Source: Thiohalophilus thiocyanatoxydans
Lineage (GTDB): Bacteria; Pseudomonadota; Gammaproteobacteria; UBA6429; Thiohalophilaceae
Assembly (NCBI RefSeq): GCF_004366735.1
Contig: NZ_SOQX01000001.1
Span: 372,001 to 436,000 of the forward strand
DNA length: 64,000 nucleotides
Reading direction: 5' to 3'
How positions within the stretch are numbered: the stretch's first letter is position 1; every line of letters starts with the position of its first letter. The notes beneath the pieces were generated by a model. It was not told the origin of the DNA, searched no databases, and was given only the letters and a program-made list of their open reading frames with translations. The position numbers and the translations under genes were made by a program. This document shows positions 17,040-26,150 of the stretch, piece after piece.

Positions 17040-18980
17040 ATGGACTTTTTTGAAGCACAGGATCGGGCTCGACGCAAAACCGGCTGGCTGGTGTTGCTGT
17101 TTATGCTGGCGGTGGCGGGGCTGATCCTGCTGACCAATCTGCTGGTACTGGGTGTGCTCGCCTATAACCAGACAGAAGTGGTGACCTTCTCCCCCGCGCT
17201 GCTCGCCGAGCAGTTTCAGTGGGATGTGTTCCTCGGCGTGGCCGCGGTGATCATCGTGCTGGTGTTTCTCGGCAGTGCCTATAAAACGATGTCGCTCTCC
17301 GGCGGTGGCCATAAGGTGGCCGAGATGCTCGGCGGCCGGGCGCTCAGTCCCGACAGCCGCGATCCCGACGAACGTCGCCTGCTGAACGTGGTGGAAGAGA
17401 TGGCCATCGCCGCCGGCATGCCGGTGCCCCGGGTCTATCTGCTGGAGGAGGCGGGCATCAATGCCTTCGCCGCCGGGTCCAATCCCAATAACGCGGTGAT
17501 CGGCATCACCCGCGGTGCGATGGAGACCCTCAACCGCGACGAGTTGCAGGGCGTCATCGCCCACGAGTTCAGCCACATCTTCAACGGCGACATGCGTATG
17601 AACATTCGCCTGATGGGTGTGCTGCACGGCATTTTGTTACTGGCGCTGATCGGCTATTTCCTGGTGCGCTCGTCGTACTTCACGCGCCTCTCCCGCAACC
17701 GGCAATCCGGCGGGCTGATGATCGCGATCATCGGCCTGGGTATCGGCCTGCTGGTGATCGGCTACGTGGGCCACTTCTTCGGTCAATGGATCAAAGCGAT
17801 GGTCAGTCGTCAGCGCGAATACCTGGCCGACGCCTCGGCGGTACAGTTTACCCGTGACAAGCAGGGCATCGCCGGCGCGCTGAAAAAGATCGGCGGCGCC
17901 GCGCACGGCTCGCTGCTGGAAACTCCGTCCGCCTCCGAGTACAGCCACGCCTACCTGGCCCAGGGGGTCAAGGGCTTCATGCAGTCGCTGTTTTCCACCC
18001 ATCCGCCGTTGCCGGATCGGATCAAGCGCCTCGATCCCGCCTGGGACGGCGAATTCGTCGCGCCGGTTAAACAATCCCCTGGCGCCGATACCGGGCCGAC
18101 CGCTGAAGCGGCACCCAAACCGTCACTGGACATTGTCGGCGCGGTGGTCGCCGCCGGGGTGCTCAGCGCCGGCAAGATGGTGGATCAGGTCGGCAACTTC
18201 GACGAACAGCAGGTCGAGGCCGCGCGGGCGATCCTCGATAGCATTCCATCTGAACTGCGCGAGGCCGCCGCCGAACCTTTCGGTGCCCGCGCGGTGATCT
18301 ATGTGTTGTTACTCGATCCCCGCCCCGAGGTCGAACGCGAACAACAACAGCTGCTGGAACAACAGGCCGATCCGCAAGTGCTCAGGGTATGCCAGGCGCT
18401 GGCGCAACGGCGTCGGGATCTGCCCGAAGCGGTGCGCCTGCCGTTGATCGAGCTGACCCTGCCGGCACTGGAAGAATTATCGCCAGCGCAGTACCGCCGT
18501 TTTCGCAGTGTGGTGCAGGCCCTGATTGCCGCAGACAGGCGCGTTGATCTGAAAGAATGGATCCTGCAGCGGCTGGTGATCCGGCAACTCGATCAACAGT
18601 TCGGCCTGCGCAAACCCGCCAGAGCAAAACATGGCAAGTTAATACAGGTCAAAGCCCAGCTGCAGGTGATCCTCTCGCTGGTCGCGCATACCGAATACCC
18701 CGACACGCAACAGGCCGAACAGGCCTTTAATGCCGGCGCGGCCGAAGCCGGTATGAGCGATCTCGCCCTGCTGCCGCGCGATGCACTCGATCTCGAGACG
18801 CTCAACAAGGCGCTCGACACCCTCGAACAACTCAAACCCCTGGCCAAACCCCGCCTGCTCAAAGCCTGCGCCGTCTGTATCCTGTTCGACAACAACACCA
18901 CCGTCCCCGCCCAGGAACTGCTGCGCACCATCGCCAGCTGCCTTGACAGTCCGATGCCATTATTAGTTAAAAGTACTTAG
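17040..18980 (+). CDS. M48 family membrane metalloprotease (HtpX-like) with long C-terminal extension
   Basis: The 646-residue inner-membrane zinc protease has two N-terminal TM segments (about 20-45 and 60-82), the zinc site HEFSH within VIAHEFSHIFNGDMRMN (about residue 180), further TM segments around 195-260, and the distal glutamate in REYLADASAVQFTR. HtpX is about 290 residues. This protein adds about 300 residues after the peptidase domain, helical and without a recognised motif. Proteases of this type degrade damaged membrane proteins. It is paired with lemA. The final KST and TAG stop fall inside a heptad repeat that also holds the stop of the convergent next gene. Confidence 0.88.
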   Translation: MDFFEAQDRARRKTGWLVLLFMLAVAGLILLTNLLVLGVLAYNQTEVVTFSPALLAEQFQWDVFLGVAAVIIVLVFLGSAYKTMSLSGGGHKVAEMLGGRALSPDSRDPDERRLLNVVEEMAIAAGMPVPRVYLLEEAGINAFAAGSNPNNAVIGITRGAMETLNRDELQGVIAHEFSHIFNGDMRMNIRLMGVLHGILLLALIGYFLVRSSYFTRLSRNRQSGGLMIAIIGLGIGLLVIGYVGHFFGQWIKAMVSRQREYLADASAVQFTRDKQGIAGALKKIGGAAHGSLLETPSASEYSHAYLAQGVKGFMQSLFSTHPPLPDRIKRLDPAWDGEFVAPVKQSPGADTGPTAEAAPKPSLDIVGAVVAAGVLSAGKMVDQVGNFDEQQVEAARAILDSIPSELREAAAEPFGARAVIYVLLLDPRPEVEREQQQLLEQQADPQVLRVCQALAQRRRDLPEAVRLPLIELTLPALEELSPAQYRRFRSVVQALIAADRRVDLKEWILQRLVIRQLDQQFGLRKPARAKHGKLIQVKAQLQVILSLVAHTEYPDTQQAEQAFNAGAAEAGMSDLALLPRDALDLETLNKALDTLEQLKPLAKPRLLKACAVCILFDNNTTVPAQELLRTIASCLDSPMPLLVKST

Positions 18981-19018
18981 TACTCAGAACTCAGAACTCA
19001 GAACTCAGTACTCAGAAC
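18974..19018. repeat. ACTCAGA heptad array between two convergent stop codons
   Basis: Five or so copies of a seven-base unit (ACTCAGA, with ACTCAGT and ACTTAGT variants) run from 18974 to about 19018. The TAG of the M48 gene (18978-18980) and the TGA of the minus-strand cyclase (19005-19007) both lie within the array, leaving only 24 bases between the two coding regions. Confidence 0.85.
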
Positions 19019-21311
19019 TGCCCGAAGGGCCCGGTCTGACCCGGTTACGTCCCGCAGTCTTGGCCTGGTACATCGCGTCATCGGCACGCTTGATCAGGCT
19101 GTCGGGTGTGTCGCCGGACTGGTAGGTACTGACGCCGAGACTGACGGTCACCTGGCCGACGGTGGGAAAGCGGGTGTCGGCGACGGCCTGGCGCAGGGCC
19201 CCGGCGGCCTGCAGGGCGCCGTCGAGATCGGTTTCGGGCAACAGGATAATGAACTCCTCGCCACCCCAGCGTGCCAAAACGTCACTGTCGCGCGTCTGTT
19301 CGCGCATGATAACGGCCAGCTGCCGCAGCACTTCGTCGCCGGCGTTGTGGCCGAAACGATCATTGACCGTTTTGAAGTGATCGATATCCAGCAGGATGAG
19401 TGCCAGCTGTCGCCGGTAACGGGTCGCGCGTTCCAGCTCGTGTAAAAGCAGCGCTTCGAAGTTGCGTCGGTTATACAGTCCGGTCAGGCTGTCGTGACTG
19501 GCCTGGCGTTGCAGCTCCTGTTCCAGCTTATGGCGTGCCAGTGTCCCGCCGATCATGTCCGCGGCTACCTGTAACAGCTGGATATCGGTGTGCGGCCAGT
19601 GTCGATACATCTCGGAAAAAGAGAGGATCAGCACCTCTTTCAACCCGCCTTCCCGCAAAATCGGCAGAGCCAGAACCTCACGGATATCAGCATCGGTCGC
19701 GATCAGGGCGTGTTCGAGGATATGGGCATTGTCTTCGTTCGCGCTGACGATAACAGGCTCCCCCTTTAGAAACACCGTATAGTATGGATTCAATACGACA
19801 GCCGGGATATGAAAATCCGCTTCTTTGGGGGGAATGCCCGGCGCGGCCCATTGACTCACCAGATCAAGCCCCCCGGTGTCGTCATTGTAACGGAACAGGG
19901 TGCAGCGCAGGGATTGCATGAACTCGCCAAGACACCCCAGGGTGTAGACGACACAGGGAGGATCGGCTTCATCGGACTGACAGACCAACAGCGTAACCGA
20001 GATCTTCCGTACCACCTCTTCCAGCTCCAGTTGTCGTTGCAGACGGGCCTCTGCTTCTTTGCGAGAAGTAATATCGATCGCGGTGGAGATAATGCGTTGT
20101 TGGCCGCAGACCTGCATCTGTCGCAGAAAGACATCCTCCCAGGTTGGTTGGCCGTCGACGCTGCAGGTCAGCCATTCAAATCGCTGCGGTCCCTGCTCGC
20201 GCACCCGGGTGATCCAGTCGTGCATATCCGCCAGTGAATAGGGCGGCTCGGCCCAGATCGTTGCGCTCCCGAAAGCGACCTGGTTGAGCGTCTCGACATC
20301 CGGGACCCCGTAACTTTCCAGAGCCCGGGCGTTGGCTTCCAGCACGTGTGCTGTCTCCCGATCATGCACCATGATCGAGATCGCGGCATTTTCAAACAGA
20401 ACCTGAAACTGTTCGCTGCGCTCGGCCAGTTCCTGGCGCAAGCGGGTCCGTTGCCGGCGCAGCGCCCGCATGTACAAAAGAATGAAGAGTAAGACCAGCA
20501 GCGCCGTGATCCCGACCAGGGCCGGAAACAGCCAGCGCGGTGTCACCTCGATGGTATCGGTGTGTATCCAGCGGTTAATAATCCGCGACAGTTCATCCTC
20601 CGGCAGGGTTTCGATGGCGGTATTGATCCGCTCGAGCAGGGCCGTCTCGCCTTTTGGCACGGCGGCAACCAGCGGCCGCTCGTAAAGGATCTCGAGTACA
20701 TGGAAATTTTCCGGACGGGAGAACCGGGCCAGCAGATGCTGACCCACGGGATAGTCGGCGACAAAGGCCGAAATCGTGCCGGCGGTGGCGCTGGCGACCA
20801 GCCCCGTATTGTTTTGATACTCGCGAACGGGGAGATCGGGGTAGTGTTCGCGCAGGTATTCCAGTTCGTAACTGCCGGCGATGACCCCCAGCGGGGCAAG
20901 GGCGGGATCAGTCAGGTCGCTGGAGCGATACCTGGTGGATACGAACACGGCCGCTTCCAGCGTCAGAATCTCCCGGGAGAAGTCCAGCGTCCGGGCACGT
21001 TCCGGCGAGGGGATCAGCCCGCCATGCACCGGCACCGCACCACTACGCACCTGCTCGATGGTCTGCGGCCAGTCCACCAGCCGAAACTCGACCGGTTGTC
21101 CCATCTGTTTGCCCAGCACCTGCCACAGATCGACCAGCAGTCCCTGCGGCTCGCCGTCACGATTTTGAAATGCCAGGGGCGGCCAGGCGTGATCCTGCGA
21201 GATTACCAGCGGCGTCTTGCTCCCGGGTTCGGCTACAACAACGAGGGACGTGGCCGACAGAGTCAGCGCCGCCAGCAAACCTGAAAATTTAAGCAAAGTG
21301 ATAGGAGACAT
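19005..21311 (-). CDS. Diguanylate cyclase with solute-binding, PAS and GAF domains (paralogue 1)
   Basis: The 768-residue protein has a signal/anchor segment (1-26), a periplasmic type 3 solute-binding domain (about 34-255, opening TPLVISQDHAWPPLAFQNRD), TM near 265-285, PAS (about 300-420), GAF (about 430-590) and a C-terminal GGDEF domain (605-760) with GGEEF near residue 684 and I-site RDSD. It should synthesise cyclic di-GMP in response to a periplasmic ligand. The next gene on the same strand encodes a paralogue of identical length and domain order, so they arose by tandem duplication. GAGG lies just before the ATG. The last residues, SSEY, and the stop are repeat-encoded. Confidence 0.9.
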   Translation of the reverse strand: MSPITLLKFSGLLAALTLSATSLVVVAEPGSKTPLVISQDHAWPPLAFQNRDGEPQGLLVDLWQVLGKQMGQPVEFRLVDWPQTIEQVRSGAVPVHGGLIPSPERARTLDFSREILTLEAAVFVSTRYRSSDLTDPALAPLGVIAGSYELEYLREHYPDLPVREYQNNTGLVASATAGTISAFVADYPVGQHLLARFSRPENFHVLEILYERPLVAAVPKGETALLERINTAIETLPEDELSRIINRWIHTDTIEVTPRWLFPALVGITALLVLLFILLYMRALRRQRTRLRQELAERSEQFQVLFENAAISIMVHDRETAHVLEANARALESYGVPDVETLNQVAFGSATIWAEPPYSLADMHDWITRVREQGPQRFEWLTCSVDGQPTWEDVFLRQMQVCGQQRIISTAIDITSRKEAEARLQRQLELEEVVRKISVTLLVCQSDEADPPCVVYTLGCLGEFMQSLRCTLFRYNDDTGGLDLVSQWAAPGIPPKEADFHIPAVVLNPYYTVFLKGEPVIVSANEDNAHILEHALIATDADIREVLALPILREGGLKEVLILSFSEMYRHWPHTDIQLLQVAADMIGGTLARHKLEQELQRQASHDSLTGLYNRRNFEALLLHELERATRYRRQLALILLDIDHFKTVNDRFGHNAGDEVLRQLAVIMREQTRDSDVLARWGGEEFIILLPETDLDGALQAAGALRQAVADTRFPTVGQVTVSLGVSTYQSGDTPDSLIKRADDAMYQAKTAGRNRVRPGPSGSSEY

Positions 21312-21343
21312 GGCCTCGGTTCAGTGGTCCTGACAATCGGCCA

Positions 21344-21375
21344 CAAAAACCCGGTCACCGGCAGGGAGACCGGGT
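21344..21375 (-). terminator. Terminator-like hairpin between the two cyclase paralogues
   Basis: On the minus strand a perfect 8-base-pair stem (ACCCGGTC/GACCGGGT, arms at 21368-21375 and 21349-21356) is followed by a run of five T. It lies about 33 bases upstream of the ATG of the gene ending at 19005, so it could stop read-through from the upstream paralogue or act as a leader attenuator. Confidence 0.6.
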
Positions 21376-21582
21376 AGATAAGTCTCGTGTGTTCAGATCA
21401 TTGTTATCGACCGGCTCGAAATAATGTTAAGGCTCCGAACAGAATTATCGTCCCTGCAATCACTACGGTATTACGGGTGAACCGAACGCCGTCCCTGTTT
21501 TTTGTGTGCGCCTGTTCTCGTAGGAGGCTGTTCAAGCGCGACAGGATAATTGGCAAGGCGTCGCTGCTGCGTCACTCTCAGC

Positions 21583-21675
21583 ATCCATGTTTCTCGTGAC
21601 AGAGCCCACCCCGCGAGTAATACGAGTGTTTTGGGTGTTAGTACTTCCCTGTACGTCAAGTACCTCCCACTGGTC
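21583..21675. repeat. Dispersed element of about 90 bp, copy 1
   Basis: This stretch, with the core CGTGACAGAGCCCACCC and TTTGGGTGTTAG, recurs at 62891-62982 with roughly four fifths of bases identical and no large gaps. Both copies sit in intergenic DNA next to heptad repeats. On the minus strand both read without stops as a peptide like REVLTPKALALLTGWALSR, but no start or ribosome-binding site supports a gene. Confidence 0.75.
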
Positions 21676-21681
21676 CTCGAT

Positions 21682-21714
21682 AAACTAAGAACTAAGAACT
21701 CAGCACTCAACACT
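21682..21714. repeat. Heptad array at the 3-prime end of the second cyclase gene
   Basis: Units AACTAAG, AACTAAG, AACTCAG and CACTCAA run across the TGA stop (21700-21702, minus strand). The encoded C-terminus SVEC comes from the array, as SSEY does in the paralogue. Confidence 0.75.
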
Positions 21715-24006
21715 GCCCGAAGGGCCCGGTCTGACCCGATTCCGCCCCGCTTTCTTGGCCTGGTACAGCGCGTCATCGGCACGCTTGATCAGACTGTCGA
21801 GGGTTTCCCCGGGCTGATAGGTACTGACTCCGAGACTGGCGGTCACCTGTCCGACGGTGGGGAACCGGGTGTCGGCGATGGTTTGGCGCAGGGTCTCGGC
21901 GGTTTGCCGGGCGCCGTCGAGATCCGTTTCGGGCAACAGTACGATAAACTCCTCGCCGCCCCAGCGGGCCGGAACGTCGCTGGCGCGCATCCGGGTTTGA
22001 AGGGTGTCGGCCAGTTGACGTAGCACTTCATCACCGGCGTTATGGCCGAAGCGATCATTGACTGTCTTGAAGTGATCGATGTCCAGCAGGATCGCCGCGA
22101 CGTATCGGTGATAGCGGTCTGCGCGTTCTAATTCGTGTAACAGCAGATTTTCGAATTTACGCCGGTTATACAGACCGGTCAGACTGTCGAAGGAGGCCTG
22201 ATGCTGCAGCTCCTGCTCCAGTTCCTGTCGTAGCAGGGCATTGCCGATCAGATCCGCGGCAACATGCAGCAGCTTGATCTCCACCTGTGACCAGCGCTGT
22301 TTCGGCTCAGCGAAGGAGAAGCTCAGAACACCCGTCAGACAACCCTCGCGCAGGATCGGCAGGGCCAGCAGCGAGGCGATGCTCCCCGTCGAGAACAGGA
22401 ACTGTTCCAGAAGAACACCACCTTCGAGATCGACATTAAGCGTCAGTGCCTCGCCACGCACCAGCACGGGCAGATAAGGGCTAATCGCGGCCGCCGGGAT
22501 ATGGAAGTCAGGCTCACGCGGTTTAACCCCCGGCGCGCACCATTGTCGCTGCAGGTCAAAGCGGCAGTGTTCGCTCTCATAGTTGAACAGGGAACAGCGA
22601 CTCGCCTGCATGAACTTGCCGAGTTTCGCCATGGCCCGGGCGACCCCGTCACGCTCGCGGTCCAGCAGGATGACGGAGACCTGGCGCAGCAGCTCTTCGA
22701 GCTCCATCTGCCGTTGCAGCTCGGCCTCGGCCCGCTTGCGCGCGGTAATGTCGATGGTGGAAGAGATAATCCGGGGTATGCCGCCGATTTGTACCGGCTG
22801 TAAAAAAACCTCATCCCAGTGCGCGTCGCCACCACTGTGGTAAGTCAACCACTCAAAATGTTGTGGCCCCTGCTCGCGCACCCGCGCAAACCAGTTTTGC
22901 ATGTCCGCGAGAGAATAGGGCGATTCAGCCCAGAAGTCGGACGCGCCAAAGGTGGCCTGATGCAGTGCCGATACACTCTCAACACCGTATTGTTTCAGCG
23001 CCCGGTTGTTGGCCTGTATAACCTCGCCGGTGTCACGATCATGCACCATTACTGACATGGCGGCGTTGTCAAACAGCGCCTGGAACTGTTCGCTCTGTTC
23101 TTTCAGATCCCGGGTCCGCTCCTGTAGCCGGGTTGACAGGAGACTGCGTTCGCGGCGCAAGGCGCGCAGATACAGGCCGACGAACAACAGCAGCAACAGG
23201 ACCGCGATGGTAAACAGAGTGGGGACAACCCAGCGCGGGGTGACCTCGACGGTTTCGGTATGGGTCCAGCGATTGGTAATACGGGCCAGCTTCTCGGAGT
23301 CCAGTTCGGTGATAGCCCGGTTAATGGTTTTCAGCATTGCCGAGTTGCCGGCGCGCACTGCCGCCACCAGCTGCTGTTTGTACAGTACTTCCAGCACATG
23401 AAACTCGCCCGGGCTGGCATGAACATCCAGCAGATAACGGCCCACCGGGTAGTCAGCGGCAAAGGCGGCCACCTCACCGGCGACCGCCGCGCTTACCAGA
23501 TCGGCATTGTTGGGGTATTCGCGCAGCGGCAGGTCCGGATAACGATTCTGTAAAAACTCCCGCTCGTAACTGCCGGTCACCACCCCGATCGGTGCCAGCG
23601 CCGGATCGCGAACCGACCTGGCGCGCGCATCAGTACTGACAAACAGCACTGTCTCCAGCGGCAGCAAGGGTTGAGAAAAGTCCAGAAATTGTGCGCGCTC
23701 GGGCGAGCGGAACAGGCCGCCATGCACTGCGGCCCGACCGTCACGTACCTGCTCGATACTCTGTGGCCAGTTCACCAGCTCGAACTGCACTGGCCGGCCC
23801 ATCTCCTCACCCAGCGCCCGCCACAGATCCACCAGCAACCCATGCGGCTCCCCGTGACGATCCCGAAACGCCAGCGGCGGCCAGCTGTGATCCTGGGAGA
23901 CCACCAGCGGCGCGTGTGTCTCCTCATTGGCCGCCAGCGCAACCATCGGCAAGACCAGCGTCAGACAGAACAACCCTGTAAATCTGAGAAAAATGGTAGG
24001 GAACAT
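21700..24006 (-). CDS. Diguanylate cyclase with solute-binding, PAS and GAF domains (paralogue 2)
   Basis: Also 768 residues: signal/anchor, solute-binding domain (APLVVSQDHSWPPLAFRDRH near residue 33), TM near 265-285, PAS, GAF, and GGDEF with GGEEF near residue 683 and I-site RASD. Long stretches match paralogue 1, especially the GGDEF domain (QASFDSLTGLYNRRKFENLL against QASHDSLTGLYNRRNFEALL), while the GAF domain is more diverged. The two may answer different ligands while feeding the same second messenger. The solute-binding domain keeps the family fold but its ligand cannot be predicted. A GGCC context rather than a clear ribosome-binding site precedes the ATG. Confidence 0.9.
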   Translation of the reverse strand: MFPTIFLRFTGLFCLTLVLPMVALAANEETHAPLVVSQDHSWPPLAFRDRHGEPHGLLVDLWRALGEEMGRPVQFELVNWPQSIEQVRDGRAAVHGGLFRSPERAQFLDFSQPLLPLETVLFVSTDARARSVRDPALAPIGVVTGSYEREFLQNRYPDLPLREYPNNADLVSAAVAGEVAAFAADYPVGRYLLDVHASPGEFHVLEVLYKQQLVAAVRAGNSAMLKTINRAITELDSEKLARITNRWTHTETVEVTPRWVVPTLFTIAVLLLLLFVGLYLRALRRERSLLSTRLQERTRDLKEQSEQFQALFDNAAMSVMVHDRDTGEVIQANNRALKQYGVESVSALHQATFGASDFWAESPYSLADMQNWFARVREQGPQHFEWLTYHSGGDAHWDEVFLQPVQIGGIPRIISSTIDITARKRAEAELQRQMELEELLRQVSVILLDRERDGVARAMAKLGKFMQASRCSLFNYESEHCRFDLQRQWCAPGVKPREPDFHIPAAAISPYLPVLVRGEALTLNVDLEGGVLLEQFLFSTGSIASLLALPILREGCLTGVLSFSFAEPKQRWSQVEIKLLHVAADLIGNALLRQELEQELQHQASFDSLTGLYNRRKFENLLLHELERADRYHRYVAAILLDIDHFKTVNDRFGHNAGDEVLRQLADTLQTRMRASDVPARWGGEEFIVLLPETDLDGARQTAETLRQTIADTRFPTVGQVTASLGVSTYQPGETLDSLIKRADDALYQAKKAGRNRVRPGPSGSVEC

Positions 24007-24383
24007 GGCCGTATTTTAATTGAAACAATAAAACCGACCAATAGTTGACCAGCCACGGCTGGACGCATTGGGTATAAGGGATCAGAGTCGGGGTCGAGAA
24101 CCCGTCCCCGGGTCGTGCAGGAGGGCTTCACAGGCCGCGACAGGGAGAAGTGTACAAGGCGTCGCCGCTGCAAACTCCCTCATATGCTCGTCATGAACTT
24201 AGCATCTGGCACTCGCTACTCAGAAATGCCCGAAGGACGATGGCGGATTTCGACCGGGGGATATCCCTGCTAGTATTAATAGTAATCGGGGCCCGGATTT
24301 GTGAATCAGACCTGGCCGCTGAAACAGCCAACTAAAGGACTTTGATGCCTTAAATTCGAGGGGCAAGACCCTTATGGAGTAGC
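24007..24383. other. Gene-free stretch upstream of the DUF3883 gene
   Basis: 377 bases without a convincing open frame. A short segment (GCGACAGGGAGAAGTGTACA then AGGCGTCGCCGCTGC, about 24136-24171) resembles sequence near 21538-21571 by the first dispersed element, so older repeat debris is likely. No promoter stands out. Confidence 0.45.
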
Positions 24384-25220
24384 ATGTCTTCCTGGTCAAA
24401 ATTTGAATGCGAGGCGATTGTGCGAGATTACTTCCAGATGTTGATGGAAGAGATCGCCGCTCGTCCGTACTCCAAGACAGGGCATCGCAGGGCATTGCAA
24501 TCGAAACAAGTGAAGCGTTCTGACGGCTCAATTGAATATAAGCATCAGAATATCAGCGCAATCTTGCTGGAGTTAGGTTATCCCTATATTCAGGGCTATA
24601 AACCGGCATTTAACTATCAGAAAATCCTCAAAGACACGGTCCTGATGCATCTGCAAAGTCAGGCAGGCGTGGTCGAATCCAAGGTGGTTGAATTAGCCGA
24701 CCAGGTTCCTGAGCAATCAGGCGAGGTTGACTGGAATAGGGTTCTTGAGACCCCACCCGATCGGCTGCCTGACTCACCAGTGGTTGGAGCCAGAGAATTT
24801 AACCCTGGTCATTATAATTTTGCCGCGCGGGAGGAAAGAAATCGGCGATTAGGTCAACTCGGTGAAGAATTCGTGCTTGAATTCGAGAAATATCGACTTG
24901 AACAGGCAGGCCGATTGGACTTGGCACGTGAGGTTGAATGGACGAGTCAGAAGCTTGGCGATGGGGCTGGGTATGATATTCGTTCGTTCGACGCGCAGTA
25001 TGAAGAAGAGCTGTTCATCGAGGTCAAAACGACCAATTCAGGAAAATACCAGCCGTTTATGATCAGTGACAATGAAGTCGCCTTTTCTGCATCAACCGAA
25101 GACAAATACGCTCTATATCGAGTTTTTGATTTTCGGTGTAATGCAAGAATATTTACCTTGCAGGGAAATATTAACGAGAATGTTAAATTGCAACCTAAGC
25201 TGTACAGAGCGAGTTTCTGA
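24384..25220 (+). CDS. DUF3883 domain protein, putative restriction-like nuclease fold
   Basis: The 278-residue cytoplasmic protein has an N-terminal helical region (WSKFECEAIVRDYFQMLMEE and a segment with HQNISAILLELG, typical of a small DNA- or protein-binding module) and a C-terminal DUF3883 domain (about 150-275). The latter shows a PD-(D/E)XK-like pattern: E in LGEEFVLEFEK, D in GYDIRSFD, and IEVKTT. DUF3883 is usually found fused to helicases or in defence and restriction proteins. Here it stands alone with no methylase or helicase nearby. GC content and codon use are lower than in the neighbours, which points to acquisition. Nuclease activity is inference only. Confidence 0.7.
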   Translation: MSSWSKFECEAIVRDYFQMLMEEIAARPYSKTGHRRALQSKQVKRSDGSIEYKHQNISAILLELGYPYIQGYKPAFNYQKILKDTVLMHLQSQAGVVESKVVELADQVPEQSGEVDWNRVLETPPDRLPDSPVVGAREFNPGHYNFAAREERNRRLGQLGEEFVLEFEKYRLEQAGRLDLAREVEWTSQKLGDGAGYDIRSFDAQYEEELFIEVKTTNSGKYQPFMISDNEVAFSASTEDKYALYRVFDFRCNARIFTLQGNINENVKLQPKLYRASF

Positions 25221-25326
25221 TTGAGTGATATATTAGGGTGAAGACAGGTGACCAGAGGGGGTTGAATTTTAATCCTGTCTACTGTCTCTTATCTCAAATA
25301 TTTGCCTGTCAGGCATACTACGCCAT

Positions 25327-25539
25327 ATGAATTCATTTGAACTCGACAACCTCCCCGATGTGCGTGACGGGCTGACCCGCAAGGAGCGGATCGTGCTGTA
25401 TTGTCTGTATCAGGCACAGGCCGAGCTCGGTGACCGGAATGTCCCGACTGCCATGCTTTACGGCCGTGTCGTCGAACATATGGATATGAGTGAAGGTGAG
25501 TTGCAGGCAATTCTGCAGCATCTTATGGATTCTAAATAA
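25327..25539 (+). CDS. Small hypothetical protein, 70 residues
   Basis: The protein (MNSFELDNLPDVRDGLTRKE at its start) is predicted to be mostly helical and acidic at its ends. The pattern ERIVLYCLYQAQAELG then LYGRVVEHMDMSEGELQAIL could be a small winged-helix or other helical bundle, but I do not recognise a family. The ATG lacks a strong ribosome-binding site. It stands between the DUF3883 and DUF1499 genes, all on the same strand, with 107 and 59 bases of separation. Confidence 0.5.
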   Translation: MNSFELDNLPDVRDGLTRKERIVLYCLYQAQAELGDRNVPTAMLYGRVVEHMDMSEGELQAILQHLMDSK

Positions 25540-25598
25540 TATATAGTTTTACCGTTATTCTATCACTGACCGGGCTGACTACGAATGCTCAGTAATTT

Positions 25599-26063
25599 AT
25601 GAAGCTGCTTGTCTATTCTTCCGTTACGCTAATCGTCATAGTTGTCATGATGCTGATTGCGTTGTCTGTTGCCTCGCGTAAACAGCCGGATCTGGGGCTG
25701 GTTGATGGCCAGTTACCGCCCTGTCCGGCGACACCCAATTGTGTCTGTAGTGAGTACCCGGTGGAGGGTGCTTCTATTGAACCGCTGGGCTATTATACCC
25801 TGACTCCTGATGAGGCATGGGCGAGGCTCAAACGGGTGGTCGCCGAAACCGGCGGTGAGGTGATGGCGGAGCAAGCCGGTTATCTGCACGCCGTTTATAC
25901 AACGCCGTTGCTACGGTTTGTGGATGATGTGGAATTTCGTCTGGATAAAAAACAACAGGTGATTCATATCCGCTCGGCATCGCGGGTCGGGCGCTCGGAT
26001 TTTGGCGCCAATCGCACGCGGGTGGAGAAGATCAGAGCGGCATTTGGCGAACAGGCGGGATAA
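25599..26063 (+). CDS. DUF1499 family membrane-anchored protein
   Basis: The 154-residue protein has an N-terminal hydrophobic anchor (about residues 3-25) and a DUF1499 domain. Its hallmarks are the CPATPNCVCSEY segment (two conserved Cys), AWARLKRVVAETGG, and the C-terminal HIRSASRVGRSDFGANRTRV motif. The family is widespread and of unknown function, commonly attached to the membrane and facing the periplasm. Start evidence is weak (no clear ribosome-binding site). Confidence 0.85.
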   Translation: MKLLVYSSVTLIVIVVMMLIALSVASRKQPDLGLVDGQLPPCPATPNCVCSEYPVEGASIEPLGYYTLTPDEAWARLKRVVAETGGEVMAEQAGYLHAVYTTPLLRFVDDVEFRLDKKQQVIHIRSASRVGRSDFGANRTRVEKIRAAFGEQAG

Positions 26064-26150
26064 AGCCACGCGAGACACAGTAGCCCGGTTGAAATAATTG
26101 TTGAGTCATATATCGTAGTATTTTCAAGTTGTTAATCTGGAGAGAGTGTT

